DNA of 64,000 nt from an uncultured Psychroserpens sp. (lineage in GTDB: Bacteria; Bacteroidota; Bacteroidia; Flavobacteriales; Flavobacteriaceae): NCBI RefSeq assembly GCF_947500255.1, contig NZ_CANMRL010000003.1:124001-188000 (forward strand), read 5' to 3'. The position numbers and the translations under genes are program-made. Positions 55,995-64,000 of this stretch are shown here, in pieces (the stretch's first letter is position 1; each line of letters begins with the position of its first letter). Under the pieces are notes generated by a model that saw only the letters and a program-made list of their open reading frames with translations, searched no databases and was not told the DNA's origin.

Positions 55995-56711
55995 ATGAAA
56001 CATTCAATATTATTAATAGTTGCTTTGCTAAGCTTTACGGTTTCTCAAGCACAATGGAAGAAAATAAAAGGTAACGGAAATATGACTACAGTCACGAGAT
56101 CGACTTCAGATTATGACACCGTTAAATGCGCAGGGAGTTTTGATTATATCCTCGTTGCAGGAACTGAAGGTCAAATTACATTAGAAGGTGAATCAAATCT
56201 TTTAGAATATGTGGTAACCGAAGTCAAAAATGGAAGCTTACACATCAAAACAAAAAAAGGTAAAAATATAAGTCCGAGTAGAAATAAAACGATAAAAGTA
56301 ACAATTCCTTTTAAAGACCTTGATAAAGTATCATTATCAGGTTCGGGAGATTTATGGAATGAAGATTTAATTACATCAGATAATCTCGAAGTATCATTAT
56401 CAGGTTCCGGAGATGTTGTTTTAGACGTACAAACAAGAAGTGTATCAGGAAAAGTAACAGGATCTGGTGATTTAACATTGAAAGGAGCAACAACCGATTT
56501 AAGAGCTGGTGTTACTGGATCTGGTGACTTTCATGGCTTTAACCTAAAATCAACAAATACTGACGTTTCTGTAACAGGATCTGGTGATGCTGAAGTGGTT
56601 TGTAACGGAAAGTTTAAGGCACGAGTTACGGGTTCTGGAGATATCGAATATAGAGGAAATCCAACAAATTCTGACACTAAAGTGTCAGGTTCTGGAAGTA
56701 TAGAGAATTAA
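55995..56711 (+). CDS. Head GIN domain (DUF2807) secreted protein
   Basis: A 238-residue protein with a signal peptide (ending SQAQ). It shows repeated GSGD motifs (SGSGDLW, SGSGDVV, TGSGDLT, TGSGDFH, TGSGDAE, TGSGDIE and final SGSGSIEN), the mark of the head GIN domain (DUF2807), which forms a beta-helix-like structure. It closes the sigma/anti-sigma/DUF4097 cluster and is followed by a terminator. Function is unknown; an envelope or adhesive role is inferred. Confidence 0.9.
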   Translation: MKHSILLIVALLSFTVSQAQWKKIKGNGNMTTVTRSTSDYDTVKCAGSFDYILVAGTEGQITLEGESNLLEYVVTEVKNGSLHIKTKKGKNISPSRNKTIKVTIPFKDLDKVSLSGSGDLWNEDLITSDNLEVSLSGSGDVVLDVQTRSVSGKVTGSGDLTLKGATTDLRAGVTGSGDFHGFNLKSTNTDVSVTGSGDAEVVCNGKFKARVTGSGDIEYRGNPTNSDTKVSGSGSIEN

Positions 56712-56728
56712 ACTTATCACATCTAATT

Positions 56729-56767
56729 AAAAAGCCACTAGTAATTGCTTACCAGTGGCTTTTTTTG
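56729..56767 (+). terminator. Terminator after the GIN-domain gene
   Basis: Arms AAAAGCCACT and AGTGGCTTTT with a 14-base loop and a T-run. It lies between converging genes ending at 56711 and 56783. Confidence 0.78.
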
Positions 56768-56782
56768 TAGTTAGATAGTTAT

Positions 56783-57511
56783 TTATTGTTTTGTATAAAC
56801 AAAAGTTAAATCTTGAGTTATAATAATACTTCCGTCTTCATTTGACGAACTAAAACCATCAGGAATTGTAATAGATAATTCGTTACCGTTTAAGGTCCAA
56901 TCTGTAGTTCCGAAATCATCAGTAATTGAGACAGTATTTCCAGACTGCGTCCAAGTTACATCTGTATTTTCTATTTCATCAATACATTCGATGGTATAAT
57001 TATATTCATCTGTGGTACCAACAACAATTTCAAAAGTGAATTCGGCATATGACGTACTCATCACTGTTCCAGATCCATCATTATTAAACACAATAGTTTC
57101 ATTGTTATAGCAATCCATTTCATCTAAAAAGTTAGCACTCTCAGTGTCATCATTATTTAAATCAATAGGTTCTTCACCAATCCATGCCGTTAATAACCAT
57201 GTCCCTTCAACTTCAGTAGGTTCAACATCATTTGTACAATCGCCAAGAGTATCAACTAGAGCTTGGAGCGTTCCGTCGTCATCTCCACAAGCTTGTATTT
57301 GTGCTTCAAGAGCATTACGATAAGCAATACATAATTGTGTATAATTATCAACATTTACACCTAAAAAATTTAAAGCAGCTTGAGCTGTATTGGCAGTAGC
57401 TGTCTCACAAGTCAATCCTCCTTGAACAAAGTCTCCTTCTAAAGGTTCATCCTCACAGGACACAAAACTAAAGATAGCTGCGCAGGTTAAGATCGTCAGA
57501 ATTTTTTTCAT
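56783..57511 (-). CDS. Lipocalin-like lipoprotein, CEDEPLEGDF family
   Basis: A 242-residue lipoprotein (lipobox FVSC, Cys 19) whose mature start CEDEPLEGDF is shared with the next gene. Residues 35-95 contain four cysteines in a helical stretch (GLTCETA, LCIAYRNALEAQIQACG, LGDCTN). The C-terminal half (from about 103, VEGTWLLTAWIG) is a lipocalin-like beta domain ending VYTKQ. Cargo is unknown. Its sister gene at 57634 lacks the cysteine-rich insertion. Confidence 0.78.
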   Translation of the reverse strand: MKKILTILTCAAIFSFVSCEDEPLEGDFVQGGLTCETATANTAQAALNFLGVNVDNYTQLCIAYRNALEAQIQACGDDDGTLQALVDTLGDCTNDVEPTEVEGTWLLTAWIGEEPIDLNNDDTESANFLDEMDCYNNETIVFNNDGSGTVMSTSYAEFTFEIVVGTTDEYNYTIECIDEIENTDVTWTQSGNTVSITDDFGTTDWTLNGNELSITIPDGFSSSNEDGSIIITQDLTFVYTKQ

Positions 57512-57582
57512 AATAAACTAAATTGGGTTTATACAAACATACTAATTTCTTGCATAATAGATTTTTAGATGCTCTATAAAAC

Positions 57583-57609
57583 AAAAAAGACCAGAGTAAA
57601 CTCTGGTCT
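57583..57609 (-). terminator. Terminator of the 57634 gene
   Basis: Arms AGACCAGAG and CTCTGGTCT, loop TAAA; the minus-strand T-run matches the A-run at 57583-57588. Confidence 0.8.
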
Positions 57610-57633
57610 ATATATTTATTTAGAGTGTATTCT

Positions 57634-58215
57634 CTATTCAACTTTTTGCCAAACCGAAGTGGCAACGGTTGATACTGTAACGTTTGCTCCTCCTCCATTT
57701 TCAGTCTGAACTATATCTTGGAAAAAAGTTAATGTTTGTCCGTCTGCACTTAACGAAAACTCTGCCATTTGCTCGCCTTGATCAACTTCCATTGGCATGT
57801 CTTCAAAATCAAATTCAACAAATGAACCATCAACAGTCATAATGTTTCCGTTAGTAGAATAAGTTCCAGAACCATTCACATTGGTATAGGCATCTGAATA
57901 ACTTGTTGTTTCTCCTTCAAATGTTGTTGATACTTGTAATTCATAATCTCCAGAAACCGTATAATCAGATTCTGCAAAAACTAATTCATAATCTGCCTCA
58001 ACCATTTCAGCTGTAAAATCAACAACAAAGTCTATGCCTCCAAAACTTGATTCCGAAGTAATATCTGCATTAAAATCAATTAAAGACCATGTACCAACTA
58101 ATGTTGCATTGTTGTTTGAATTCTCATTTTGAAAGTCTCCTTCTAACGGTTCGTCTTCACAAGTAAATGCTGTTAATAATATAAATAAGGCAAAAAGAAA
58201 GCTAAGTTTTTTCAT
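57634..58215 (-). CDS. Lipocalin-like lipoprotein, sister of the 56783 gene
   Basis: A 193-residue lipoprotein (lipobox AFTC, Cys 19) with the same mature start CEDEPLEGDF as its neighbour. It continues into a lipocalin-like domain (LVGTWSLIDFNADI ... YELVFAESDYTVSGDYEL ... TLTFFQDI). No cysteine-rich segment is present. It is likely a tandem duplicate that diverged; function is unknown. Confidence 0.78.
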   Translation of the reverse strand: MKKLSFLFALFILLTAFTCEDEPLEGDFQNENSNNNATLVGTWSLIDFNADITSESSFGGIDFVVDFTAEMVEADYELVFAESDYTVSGDYELQVSTTFEGETTSYSDAYTNVNGSGTYSTNGNIMTVDGSFVEFDFEDMPMEVDQGEQMAEFSLSADGQTLTFFQDIVQTENGGGANVTVSTVATSVWQKVE

Positions 58216-58248
58216 TATAAATTAATTTAGTTTTAACAAACATAGTAA

Positions 58249-59583
58249 TTATTTACTTTCCTTAGGTACTCTATACAATAAAACTATTCCTACAAAAAAG
58301 AAAATGAATAAAAACAAGATTGCATTACGCATACTACCTGTTATTTGATCTATGGTTGCAAAAATTACCATCCCTATAACGATTCCTATTTTTTCAGCAA
58401 CATCGTAAAAACTGAAATAAGATGTAGTATCATCTGTTTCGGGTAAAAATTTAGAATAGGTCGAACGTGCTAATGCTTGAATTCCACCCATCACCAAACC
58501 AACTAAAGAAGCAGCTATATAAAACTGCATAGGTGTTTTCATGAAATAGGCATAAATACAAAGCGACATCCATATAAAGTTGATGACGATTAATGTTTTT
58601 ATATTTCCAAATTTGGACGATGCTCTAGATGTTAAGATAGCACCTAAAACAGCAACTAATTGAATGACCAAGATACTTACAATCAATCCTTGTGTTTTAG
58701 CATCAGAATCGCCCCATAAAATTTCTTCTTCTCCAAAGTAGACTGCTACTAACATAATAGTTTGTACAGCCATACTAAATACGAAAAAGGCGACGAGATA
58801 GCGTTTTAAACGTAGGTTTTGTTTAAGTTGACTCCAAACTAGCTTTAATTCTTTTAGACCATTAAATACTACAGCTTTTGTCACTTTATGACCATTAGAG
58901 ACGCCCTTTGGCAGGATGTAAAAGGTATATTGACTAAAGAGAATCCACCATAAACCAACAGTGATAAATGCAACACGCATAGCCTCAAGTGAAGCCAAAT
59001 CTTTATCCTCCTGAGTTGTACCAACATCAAAGCCAAACCAGCTAGGTTTCATTACCATAGCGAGGTTTAGAAGCAATAAAATCACACTTCCTATATAACC
59101 TAAACTAAAGCCTTTAGCACTTATACTATCTTGTTGTTCGGGATAAGCAATATCTGGTAAATAAGAATTATAGAATACTAGACTGCCCCAATATCCAATT
59201 AATCCCATGAAATAAAATAATAAACTTAAATGAATATGCTCTAAACTAAAATAATAGAGACCAATACATCCAATACCACCAACATAACAGAAGAATTTCA
59301 TAAAGCTCTTTTTATTTCCTACATAATCAGCAATACCTGAAAGTATAGGTGATGTAAATGCTACTACCAAGAAGGTAAATGCGGTCACATAAGTAATGAG
59401 AGCAGTACTTTTAAAAACCATTCCAAAGGCTGGAACCGTTTTTTCTACCTGAGAAATAAATAAAGCGGAATAAAATATTGGAAATATTGATGAAGCAATG
59501 GTAAGCGTATAAACAGAATTAGCCCAATCATAAAATGCCCAAGCATTCAGCAGTTTTTTACTGCCTTTTTCTAGGTTTGCCAT
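58249..59583 (-). CDS. MFS transporter (UMF1/Atg22-like)
   Basis: A 444-residue integral membrane protein with about 12 transmembrane helices. It resembles the UMF1/Atg22-like group of major facilitator proteins: N-terminal LNAWAFYDWANSVYTLTI, FTSPILSGIADYVGNKKSFMK, GGIQALARSTYSKFLPETDD in the second half. Atg22-type proteins export amino acids in yeast, but bacterial substrates are unknown. It lies between the lipoprotein pair and the M48 peptidase with independent spacing. Confidence 0.88.
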   Translation of the reverse strand: MANLEKGSKKLLNAWAFYDWANSVYTLTIASSIFPIFYSALFISQVEKTVPAFGMVFKSTALITYVTAFTFLVVAFTSPILSGIADYVGNKKSFMKFFCYVGGIGCIGLYYFSLEHIHLSLLFYFMGLIGYWGSLVFYNSYLPDIAYPEQQDSISAKGFSLGYIGSVILLLLNLAMVMKPSWFGFDVGTTQEDKDLASLEAMRVAFITVGLWWILFSQYTFYILPKGVSNGHKVTKAVVFNGLKELKLVWSQLKQNLRLKRYLVAFFVFSMAVQTIMLVAVYFGEEEILWGDSDAKTQGLIVSILVIQLVAVLGAILTSRASSKFGNIKTLIVINFIWMSLCIYAYFMKTPMQFYIAASLVGLVMGGIQALARSTYSKFLPETDDTTSYFSFYDVAEKIGIVIGMVIFATIDQITGSMRNAILFLFIFFFVGIVLLYRVPKESK

Positions 59584-59593
59584 ATAGTTAAGT

Positions 59594-59622
59594 TAAAAAA
59601 GCTGCCCTTTAGTGGACAGCTT
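59594..59622 (-). terminator. Terminator of the M48 protease gene
   Basis: Arms AAGCTGCCC and GGACAGCTT (one G-T pair), loop TTTAGT; a T-run on the minus strand (A-run at 59595-59600). Confidence 0.7.
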
Positions 59623-59652
59623 CTAAATTACTATAATTTTTAATCTTTACAA

Positions 59653-60483
59653 TTAAAAGTTACCTAAAGGTCTAAATGAATCTACGCCAAACTTTTTTGC
59701 TTCAGCTTTAGCCTTTGGAGCCCATTGCTGTAAATTACTGATTCTGGTATCATTAGACGGATGCGTACTTAAGAATTCTGGCGGAGCTTGTCCTCCACTA
59801 TTTGCTTTCATACGTTTCCACAATTCGGCAGCTTCATCCGGATTATATCCTGCTATCGCCATTAAATACAATCCAATTTCATCAGATTGTGTTTCATGGC
59901 CCCTGCTAAAAGGTAGCATCACTCCTACTGTGCTTCCAACACCATAGGCTTGATTAAATATGTTACGTGTTTGTTCGTCTTTAATTGCTACATTTCCTGC
60001 TACAGCACCTAACTGTTGCAACATTCCTGCACTCATACGCTGTTGACCATGATTTGCTAGTGCATGAGCTACCTCATGTCCCATAATTGCAGCAATTCCT
60101 GTTTCGTTTTGTGCTATAGGTAAGATTCCCGTATAGAATACTATTTTACCGCCAGGCATACACCAAGCGTTCACCGTTTTATCATTTACTAAATTGTATT
60201 CCCATTTATAGTCTTCTAAATAGCCTTGATGTCCATTGGCATTTAGCCAACGTTCGGCAGCCACAGCAATACGTTGACCAACTCGCTTTATCATTTCGGC
60301 ATCGGCTGTTCCAGTAATGACATTATTTTCAGTTAAAAATTGATTATACTGAGCAAAAGCTGTCGGGAATAATTGGGAATTTGGTACTAATGCTAACGTT
60401 TTTTTTCCTGTAAAAGGATTTGTTGTGCACGATAGAAATAGAGCTATTGTACCTATGAGAACTATGTTATTTTTTATACGCAT
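59653..60483 (-). CDS. M48-family metallopeptidase lipoprotein
   Basis: A 276-residue lipoprotein (lipobox FLSC, Cys 19). The zinc motif is HEVAH at residues 136-140 (GHEVAHALANHG), with the third ligand Glu in ETQSDEIG. It resembles the BepA/LoiP/YcaL group, which checks outer-membrane protein assembly. Substrate is inferred. It is transcribed alone, with its own terminator. Confidence 0.92.
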   Translation of the reverse strand: MRIKNNIVLIGTIALFLSCTTNPFTGKKTLALVPNSQLFPTAFAQYNQFLTENNVITGTADAEMIKRVGQRIAVAAERWLNANGHQGYLEDYKWEYNLVNDKTVNAWCMPGGKIVFYTGILPIAQNETGIAAIMGHEVAHALANHGQQRMSAGMLQQLGAVAGNVAIKDEQTRNIFNQAYGVGSTVGVMLPFSRGHETQSDEIGLYLMAIAGYNPDEAAELWKRMKANSGGQAPPEFLSTHPSNDTRISNLQQWAPKAKAEAKKFGVDSFRPLGNF

Positions 60484-60533
60484 TGTTAATGGGTTTTAAG
60501 TGTAAGCTAAATTTACAAAATGATTCTATTTAT

Positions 60534-60890
60534 TTAGACACAAAACAATAGAATTTTGTCACATTCAAGCACAAAAAAATATTCTCCTATAAAATACAAC
60601 TCAGTAAATTCCTTGTGTATAATCATATTAGAAATACCATTTGTTTTTACATGATCTAAAGGAACTATCACATTATCCCATTGGATTTCTTTAATTTATC
60701 GAAAAATTGTGAACGCTCCTTCTCCTTTTTATAATATACGTCCAAAATAACAGAATCGATCTTTTTTTTACCAACATATTGTTGTTTTGTGTACTTTGGA
60801 ATAATAGCACCTTCTTTAATATAGATTGGCATACTATCAATAATGCCGTAATAAAAGTCGATTATTAAATTTACAACATTTGCGTAAGTT
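60534..60890 (-). pseudogene. Decayed coding remnants: GH31-like C-terminus plus an unidentified fragment
   Basis: This 458-base gap between genes (60484-60941) is not empty. On the minus strand, 60890-60668 encodes, without its own start, a stretch with DSMPIYIKEGAIIPKY, the pattern that closes the catalytic barrel of GH31 alpha-glucosidases, followed by KKIDSVILDVYY and a stop at 60668. In another frame, 60695-60534 encodes QWDNVIVPLDHVKTNGISN and LYFIGEYFFVLECDK before a stop; I do not recognise it. Both look protein-like but lack a start and context, so they are probably remnants of deleted genes. Confidence 0.45.
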
Positions 60891-60941
60891 CAAGTTTTTA
60901 ATTTCGACAGAAGAAAACATAAAAAACCATATTTTTACTCT

Positions 60942-61424
60942 ATGAAAAAGATTATCACACTACTTACAATTATGTTATTTTTTAGTTGTAATTCTTCAGC
61001 ACAAAAAACAGAAGCCAAAGAAGAAAAAGTGTATCCAGTTACAAAAACTGATGCCGAATGGAAAAAAGAACTCACTAGTGAGCAATATTATGTATTAAGA
61101 GAAGCCGGAACAGAACGACGATACTCTAGTTCACTAAATAAAGAAAGTCGCAAAGGTATCTATCACTGCGCTGCATGTGATACACCGTTATTTAAAAGTG
61201 AACACAAATTTGATTCGGGTACAGGTTGGCCAAGTTTCGATAGAGAAATTGAGGGTAATGTAGACTATTCTGTAGATTATAATTTAGGTTATGCCAGAAA
61301 TGAGGAACATTGTGCAACTTGTGGAGGGCATCTTGGACATGTTTTCAATGATGGACCTAGAAAAACAACTGGAAAACGCCACTGCATTAATGGTGTGGCT
61401 TTAAAATTTGTTCCAGAAAAATAA
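60942..61424 (+). CDS. msrB: Peptide-methionine (R)-S-oxide reductase, envelope-targeted
   Basis: A 160-residue protein with a lipoprotein-type signal (LFFSC, Cys about 16) and a complete MsrB domain: zinc CxxC pairs CAACDTPLF and CATCGGHLGHVF, the substrate motif GTGWPSF, and the catalytic Cys in RHCINGVALKF. It reduces methionine-R-sulfoxide in proteins. The envelope targeting suggests repair of oxidised surface or periplasmic proteins. A terminator follows. Confidence 0.95.
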   Translation: MKKIITLLTIMLFFSCNSSAQKTEAKEEKVYPVTKTDAEWKKELTSEQYYVLREAGTERRYSSSLNKESRKGIYHCAACDTPLFKSEHKFDSGTGWPSFDREIEGNVDYSVDYNLGYARNEEHCATCGGHLGHVFNDGPRKTTGKRHCINGVALKFVPEK

Positions 61425-61444
61425 ATTAATAGTACCCATTACTT

Positions 61445-61507
61445 ATAGCGATATAAAATCTAACTATGACTATTTATAGTTATAGCCATTTTGTATCGCT
61501 ATTTTTA
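61445..61507 (+). terminator. Long hairpin terminator of msrB
   Basis: Outer arms ATAGCGATA (61445-61453) and TATCGCTAT (61494-61502) enclose an inner AACTAT/ATAGTT stem, then a T-run. The size is larger than usual but the layout fits a terminator. Confidence 0.65.
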
Positions 61508-61525
61508 TAGTACTAATTAAATATA

Positions 61526-62080
61526 ATGGAGCACTCATATCTAAGTAGTATTCTCAAACAATTTGAGTATTACAAATCTCTAGGCGATAAGACCTTAAAT
61601 CAATTAACTCTAACAGAGCTTAAACACGAATTTGTTGAGGATACAAATTCTGTTGCTATCATTACAAAACATATTGCGGGAAATATGCTTAGTCGTTGGA
61701 CTAATTTCTTAACTGAAGATGGCGAAAAAGAATGGAGACATCGCGATAGTGAATTTGAGGACACGTTTCAATCTAAAGAAGAGCTATTCAATTATTGGAA
61801 CAAAGGATGGGAATGTTTATTTAATGCCATAAGACCATTAACTTCAGACGATCTAGAGCGTATAATTTACATAAGAAATCAAGGTCATACAGTAACAGAA
61901 GCTATTAATAGGCAATTGGCACATTACGCTTATCACATAGGACAGTTGGTCTTTTTAGGAAAACTATCCAAAGGGCAAAACTGGGTATCTTTATCCATCC
62001 CAAAGGGAAAATCCACTACATATAACAAAGAAAAATTCAGTAAAGAAAAAGGTCGTAGACATTTTACAGATGACCTTTAA
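61526..62080 (+). CDS. DUF1572 (DinB-like) protein
   Basis: A 184-residue helical protein with the DinB/YfiT-like pattern. Candidate metal ligands are His in ITKHIAGNMLSRW, and His residues in NRQLAHYAYHIGQLVFLGK. This matches DUF1572 of Bacteroidota. DinB-like proteins are often metal-dependent thiol transferases or of unknown role. No signal peptide is present. Confidence 0.82.
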   Translation: MEHSYLSSILKQFEYYKSLGDKTLNQLTLTELKHEFVEDTNSVAIITKHIAGNMLSRWTNFLTEDGEKEWRHRDSEFEDTFQSKEELFNYWNKGWECLFNAIRPLTSDDLERIIYIRNQGHTVTEAINRQLAHYAYHIGQLVFLGKLSKGQNWVSLSIPKGKSTTYNKEKFSKEKGRRHFTDDL

Positions 62081-62136
62081 TATTACAATAAGGTTTTGTA
62101 ACTTCGTAACCTTAAAAATTAGACAAAAATAGACTC

Positions 62137-63513
62137 ATGAGTAAATACGATATTATAGTACTTGGAAGTGGTCCTGGAGGCTACGTAACAGCAATTAGAG
62201 CATCTCAATTAGGCTTTAAGACTGCTATTGTGGAAAAAGAAAGCTTAGGTGGTGTTTGCCTAAATTGGGGATGTATACCAACAAAAGCATTACTTAAATC
62301 TGCTCAAGTTTTTGAATATTTAAAACATGCAGAAGATTACGGTCTTAATGTAAAAGATGCTAGTCACGATTTTGGTGCTGTTGTGAAACGTAGTCGTGGT
62401 GTTGCAGATGGCATGAGTAAAGGTGTTCAATTTTTAATGAAGAAAAATAAAATTGATGTCATTGAAGGTTATGGTACCTTAAAAACAGGGAAGAAAGTTG
62501 AAGTAGACGGAAAAGAATATAGCGCAGACCATATTATTATAGCTACTGGAGCACGCTCACGCGAGTTGCCAAGCTTACCTCAAGATGGCAAAAAAGTGAT
62601 TGGATATAGAGAGGCCATGACTTTAGATAAACAACCAAAGAAAATGATTGTCGTTGGATCTGGAGCTATTGGTGTAGAGTTTGCGTATTTCTATAACTCT
62701 ATGGGAACAGAAGTTACTATTGTAGAGTATTTACCAAATGTAGTACCTGTAGAAGATGAAGATGTTTCTAAGCAATTAGAGCGTTCATTTAAGAAAAGTG
62801 GTATTAAGATTATGACCTCTTCGGAAGTAACTAAAGTAGATACATCTGGAAAAGGTGTAAAAGCTACCGTAAAAACTAAAAAAGGTGAAGAAGTATTAGA
62901 GGCTGATTTAGTATTATCTGCAGTTGGTATTAAATCTAATATTGAGAATATTGGATTAGAAGATGTTGGTATTGCTGTTGATAGAGATAAAATATTAGTG
63001 AATGATTACTATCAAACAAACATTCCTGGTTATTATGCTATTGGGGATGTTACTCCTGGTCAAGCTTTAGCGCACGTTGCTTCTGCGGAAGGTATTTTAT
63101 GCGTAGAAAAAATTGCAGGACATCATGTCGAAGCAATAGACTACGGAAATGTGCCTGGTTGTACCTATTGTTCACCAGAAATTGCAAGTGTAGGATTAAC
63201 AGAAAAGCAGGCTAAAGAGCAAGGTATAGATATTAAAGTGGGTAAATTTCCTTTCTCTGCATCTGGAAAAGCCAGTGCAGGAGGAAACAAAGACGGTTTC
63301 GTAAAAGTAATTTTTGATGCAAAATATGGAGAATGGTTAGGTTGTCATATGATTGGCGCTGGAGTTACTGATATGATTGCTGAAGCTGTGCTTGGACGTA
63401 AACTTGAAACGACTGGACATGAAGTATTAAAAGCCATTCACCCTCACCCAACCATGAGTGAAGCGGTTATGGAAGCAGTTGCAGATGCTTACGATGAAGT
63501 GATTCATCTTTAA
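62137..63513 (+). CDS. lpdA: Dihydrolipoyl dehydrogenase
   Basis: A 458-residue flavoprotein disulfide reductase: FAD motif IIVLGSGPGGYVTAIRA (6-22), redox-active CLNWGCIPTK (C41 and C46), NAD motif VVGSGAIGVEFAYFY, FAD-binding YAIGDVTPGQALAHVA and the active-site His-Glu in AIHPHPTMSEAVMEA. It reoxidises lipoamide in 2-oxoacid dehydrogenase or glycine cleavage complexes. It stands alone here, away from E1/E2 genes. Confidence 0.96.
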   Translation: MSKYDIIVLGSGPGGYVTAIRASQLGFKTAIVEKESLGGVCLNWGCIPTKALLKSAQVFEYLKHAEDYGLNVKDASHDFGAVVKRSRGVADGMSKGVQFLMKKNKIDVIEGYGTLKTGKKVEVDGKEYSADHIIIATGARSRELPSLPQDGKKVIGYREAMTLDKQPKKMIVVGSGAIGVEFAYFYNSMGTEVTIVEYLPNVVPVEDEDVSKQLERSFKKSGIKIMTSSEVTKVDTSGKGVKATVKTKKGEEVLEADLVLSAVGIKSNIENIGLEDVGIAVDRDKILVNDYYQTNIPGYYAIGDVTPGQALAHVASAEGILCVEKIAGHHVEAIDYGNVPGCTYCSPEIASVGLTEKQAKEQGIDIKVGKFPFSASGKASAGGNKDGFVKVIFDAKYGEWLGCHMIGAGVTDMIAEAVLGRKLETTGHEVLKAIHPHPTMSEAVMEAVADAYDEVIHL

Positions 63514-63534
63514 ACTTCATAAATGAATATATAA

Positions 63535-63566
63535 AAAAAGCGATTCTAAAAGAATCGCTTTTTTTA
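63535..63566. terminator. Bidirectional terminator after lpdA
   Basis: 13-bp arms AAAAAGCGATTCT and AGAATCGCTTTTT, loop AAA, with T-runs on both strands, between converging genes ending at 63513 and 63564. Confidence 0.88.
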
Positions 63567-64000
63567 TAATCTATACCCTAACCCTATAAAGAGTCCATTG
63601 GGAGAAATCTCTTCAAAGCCAATAGTGTATTTCATATGTATATCTAAGGGTTTTATAATATGATAAGCGACACTCACATCACCTCTTACTTTAAATTTAT
63701 TCGAAAAAAAATCAAAAAAATAATTTAGACTTGGTCCAACAAGAATATCAAAATTGTTTGCCACTTCATATTTTGCATAAATTGGTGCATTCAAAAACTC
63801 AAAGTCACCAAGACCAATATAGAGTAATTCTGGTTGTATCGAAAGGGACTCATCAATATGCACATCAACAAAAATGCCACCATAATAACCAACTTCAGTT
63901 TCAGCGTTTGGGCCAAAGTTAGCTTGTTCGACATTAAAAAAAGTAAGGTTTAATCCGCCTTTAATACCAAATTCGGCATTAGACTGTGCAAATACATAAA
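63564..64000 (-). CDS. Outer-membrane beta-barrel protein (5' end cut by window edge)
   Basis: The frame is open from the stop at 63564 to the right edge, giving about 145 residues; only the beginning of the signal peptide is missing because FAQSNAEFGIKGGLN looks like the cleavage site and first strand. A GTG within the gene at 63863 is not the start. Strands such as IDESLSIQPELLYIGLGDFEF and the end FIGLGYRL suit a PorT-like 8-stranded barrel, similar in style to the 14533 gene. Function is unknown. Confidence 0.75.
   Translation of the reverse strand, partial: YVFAQSNAEFGIKGGLNLTFFNVEQANFGPNAETEVGYYGGIFVDVHIDESLSIQPELLYIGLGDFEFLNAPIYAKYEVANNFDILVGPSLNYFFDFFSNKFKVRGDVSVAYHIIKPLDIHMKYTIGFEEISPNGLFIGLGYRL

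Overview
The window reads as one chromosomal segment of a low-GC member of the Bacteroidota, most likely a marine-type Flavobacteriaceae. The evidence is the combination of type IX secretion (T9SS) sorting domains of type A and type B, PorQ and PorP/SprF proteins, a 611-residue six-domain S1 protein, DUF3822 next to rsmD, SusD-free secreted lipoproteins, and promoters of the Bacteroidota form TTTG-N19-TAnnTTTG. I saw no tRNA, rRNA operon, insertion sequence, prophage or CRISPR array. The genus is not decided by what is visible.

Layout. 1-3458: a RecD-like helicase (cut by the left edge), then a membrane protein, a DUF3822 protein and RsmD in one tight operon. 3692-4995: two small secreted proteins. 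5112-9960: two T9SS-exported proteins, a membrane-anchored TPR/LuxR-type regulator and the RNase P RNA, all on the minus strand; the regulator and both secreted genes share a direct-repeat element at the same promoter position. 10053-15096: dnaX, a lipoprotein, a MiaE-like hydroxylase, a triple-repeat T9SS protein and a beta-barrel. 15227-18670: a polyphosphate operon (sixA, ppk, ppx). 18984-33692: a surface-adhesin operon whose central gene encodes a 3780-residue protein with 33 HYR-like repeats in three classes, followed by its PorP/SprF and OmpA-family partners. 33760-40225: an ABC ATPase plus a fused ABC permease/M1 peptidase, divergent from a LytS/LytTR two-component pair. 40332-45851: CAP lipoprotein, pdxH, small proteins, RNase Z, a STAS-like protein, pyrB and pyrR. 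45977-53494: rpsA, a BON-LysM protein, cmk, porQ, a LysM protein and lon. 53725-56711: an ECF sigma factor, a putative anti-sigma factor and two DUF4097/GIN adhesin-like proteins. 56783-60483: two sister lipoproteins, an MFS transporter and an M48 protease. 60534-60890: decayed coding sequence resembling a GH31 C-terminus. 60942-63513: msrB, a DUF1572 protein and lpdA; the right edge cuts a beta-barrel gene.

Themes. Cell-surface biology dominates: T9SS cargo (four proteins), T9SS machinery or partners (PorQ, PorP/SprF, OmpA-family), LysM proteins and outer-membrane barrels. The most interesting unexplained signals are the shared GACAC-N5-GACAC element in front of the TPR/LuxR gene and two secreted genes, the A-B-C super-repeat of the giant adhesin, and several inverted repeats in promoter regions. 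All functional assignments rest on motif recognition by eye; no database search was run.
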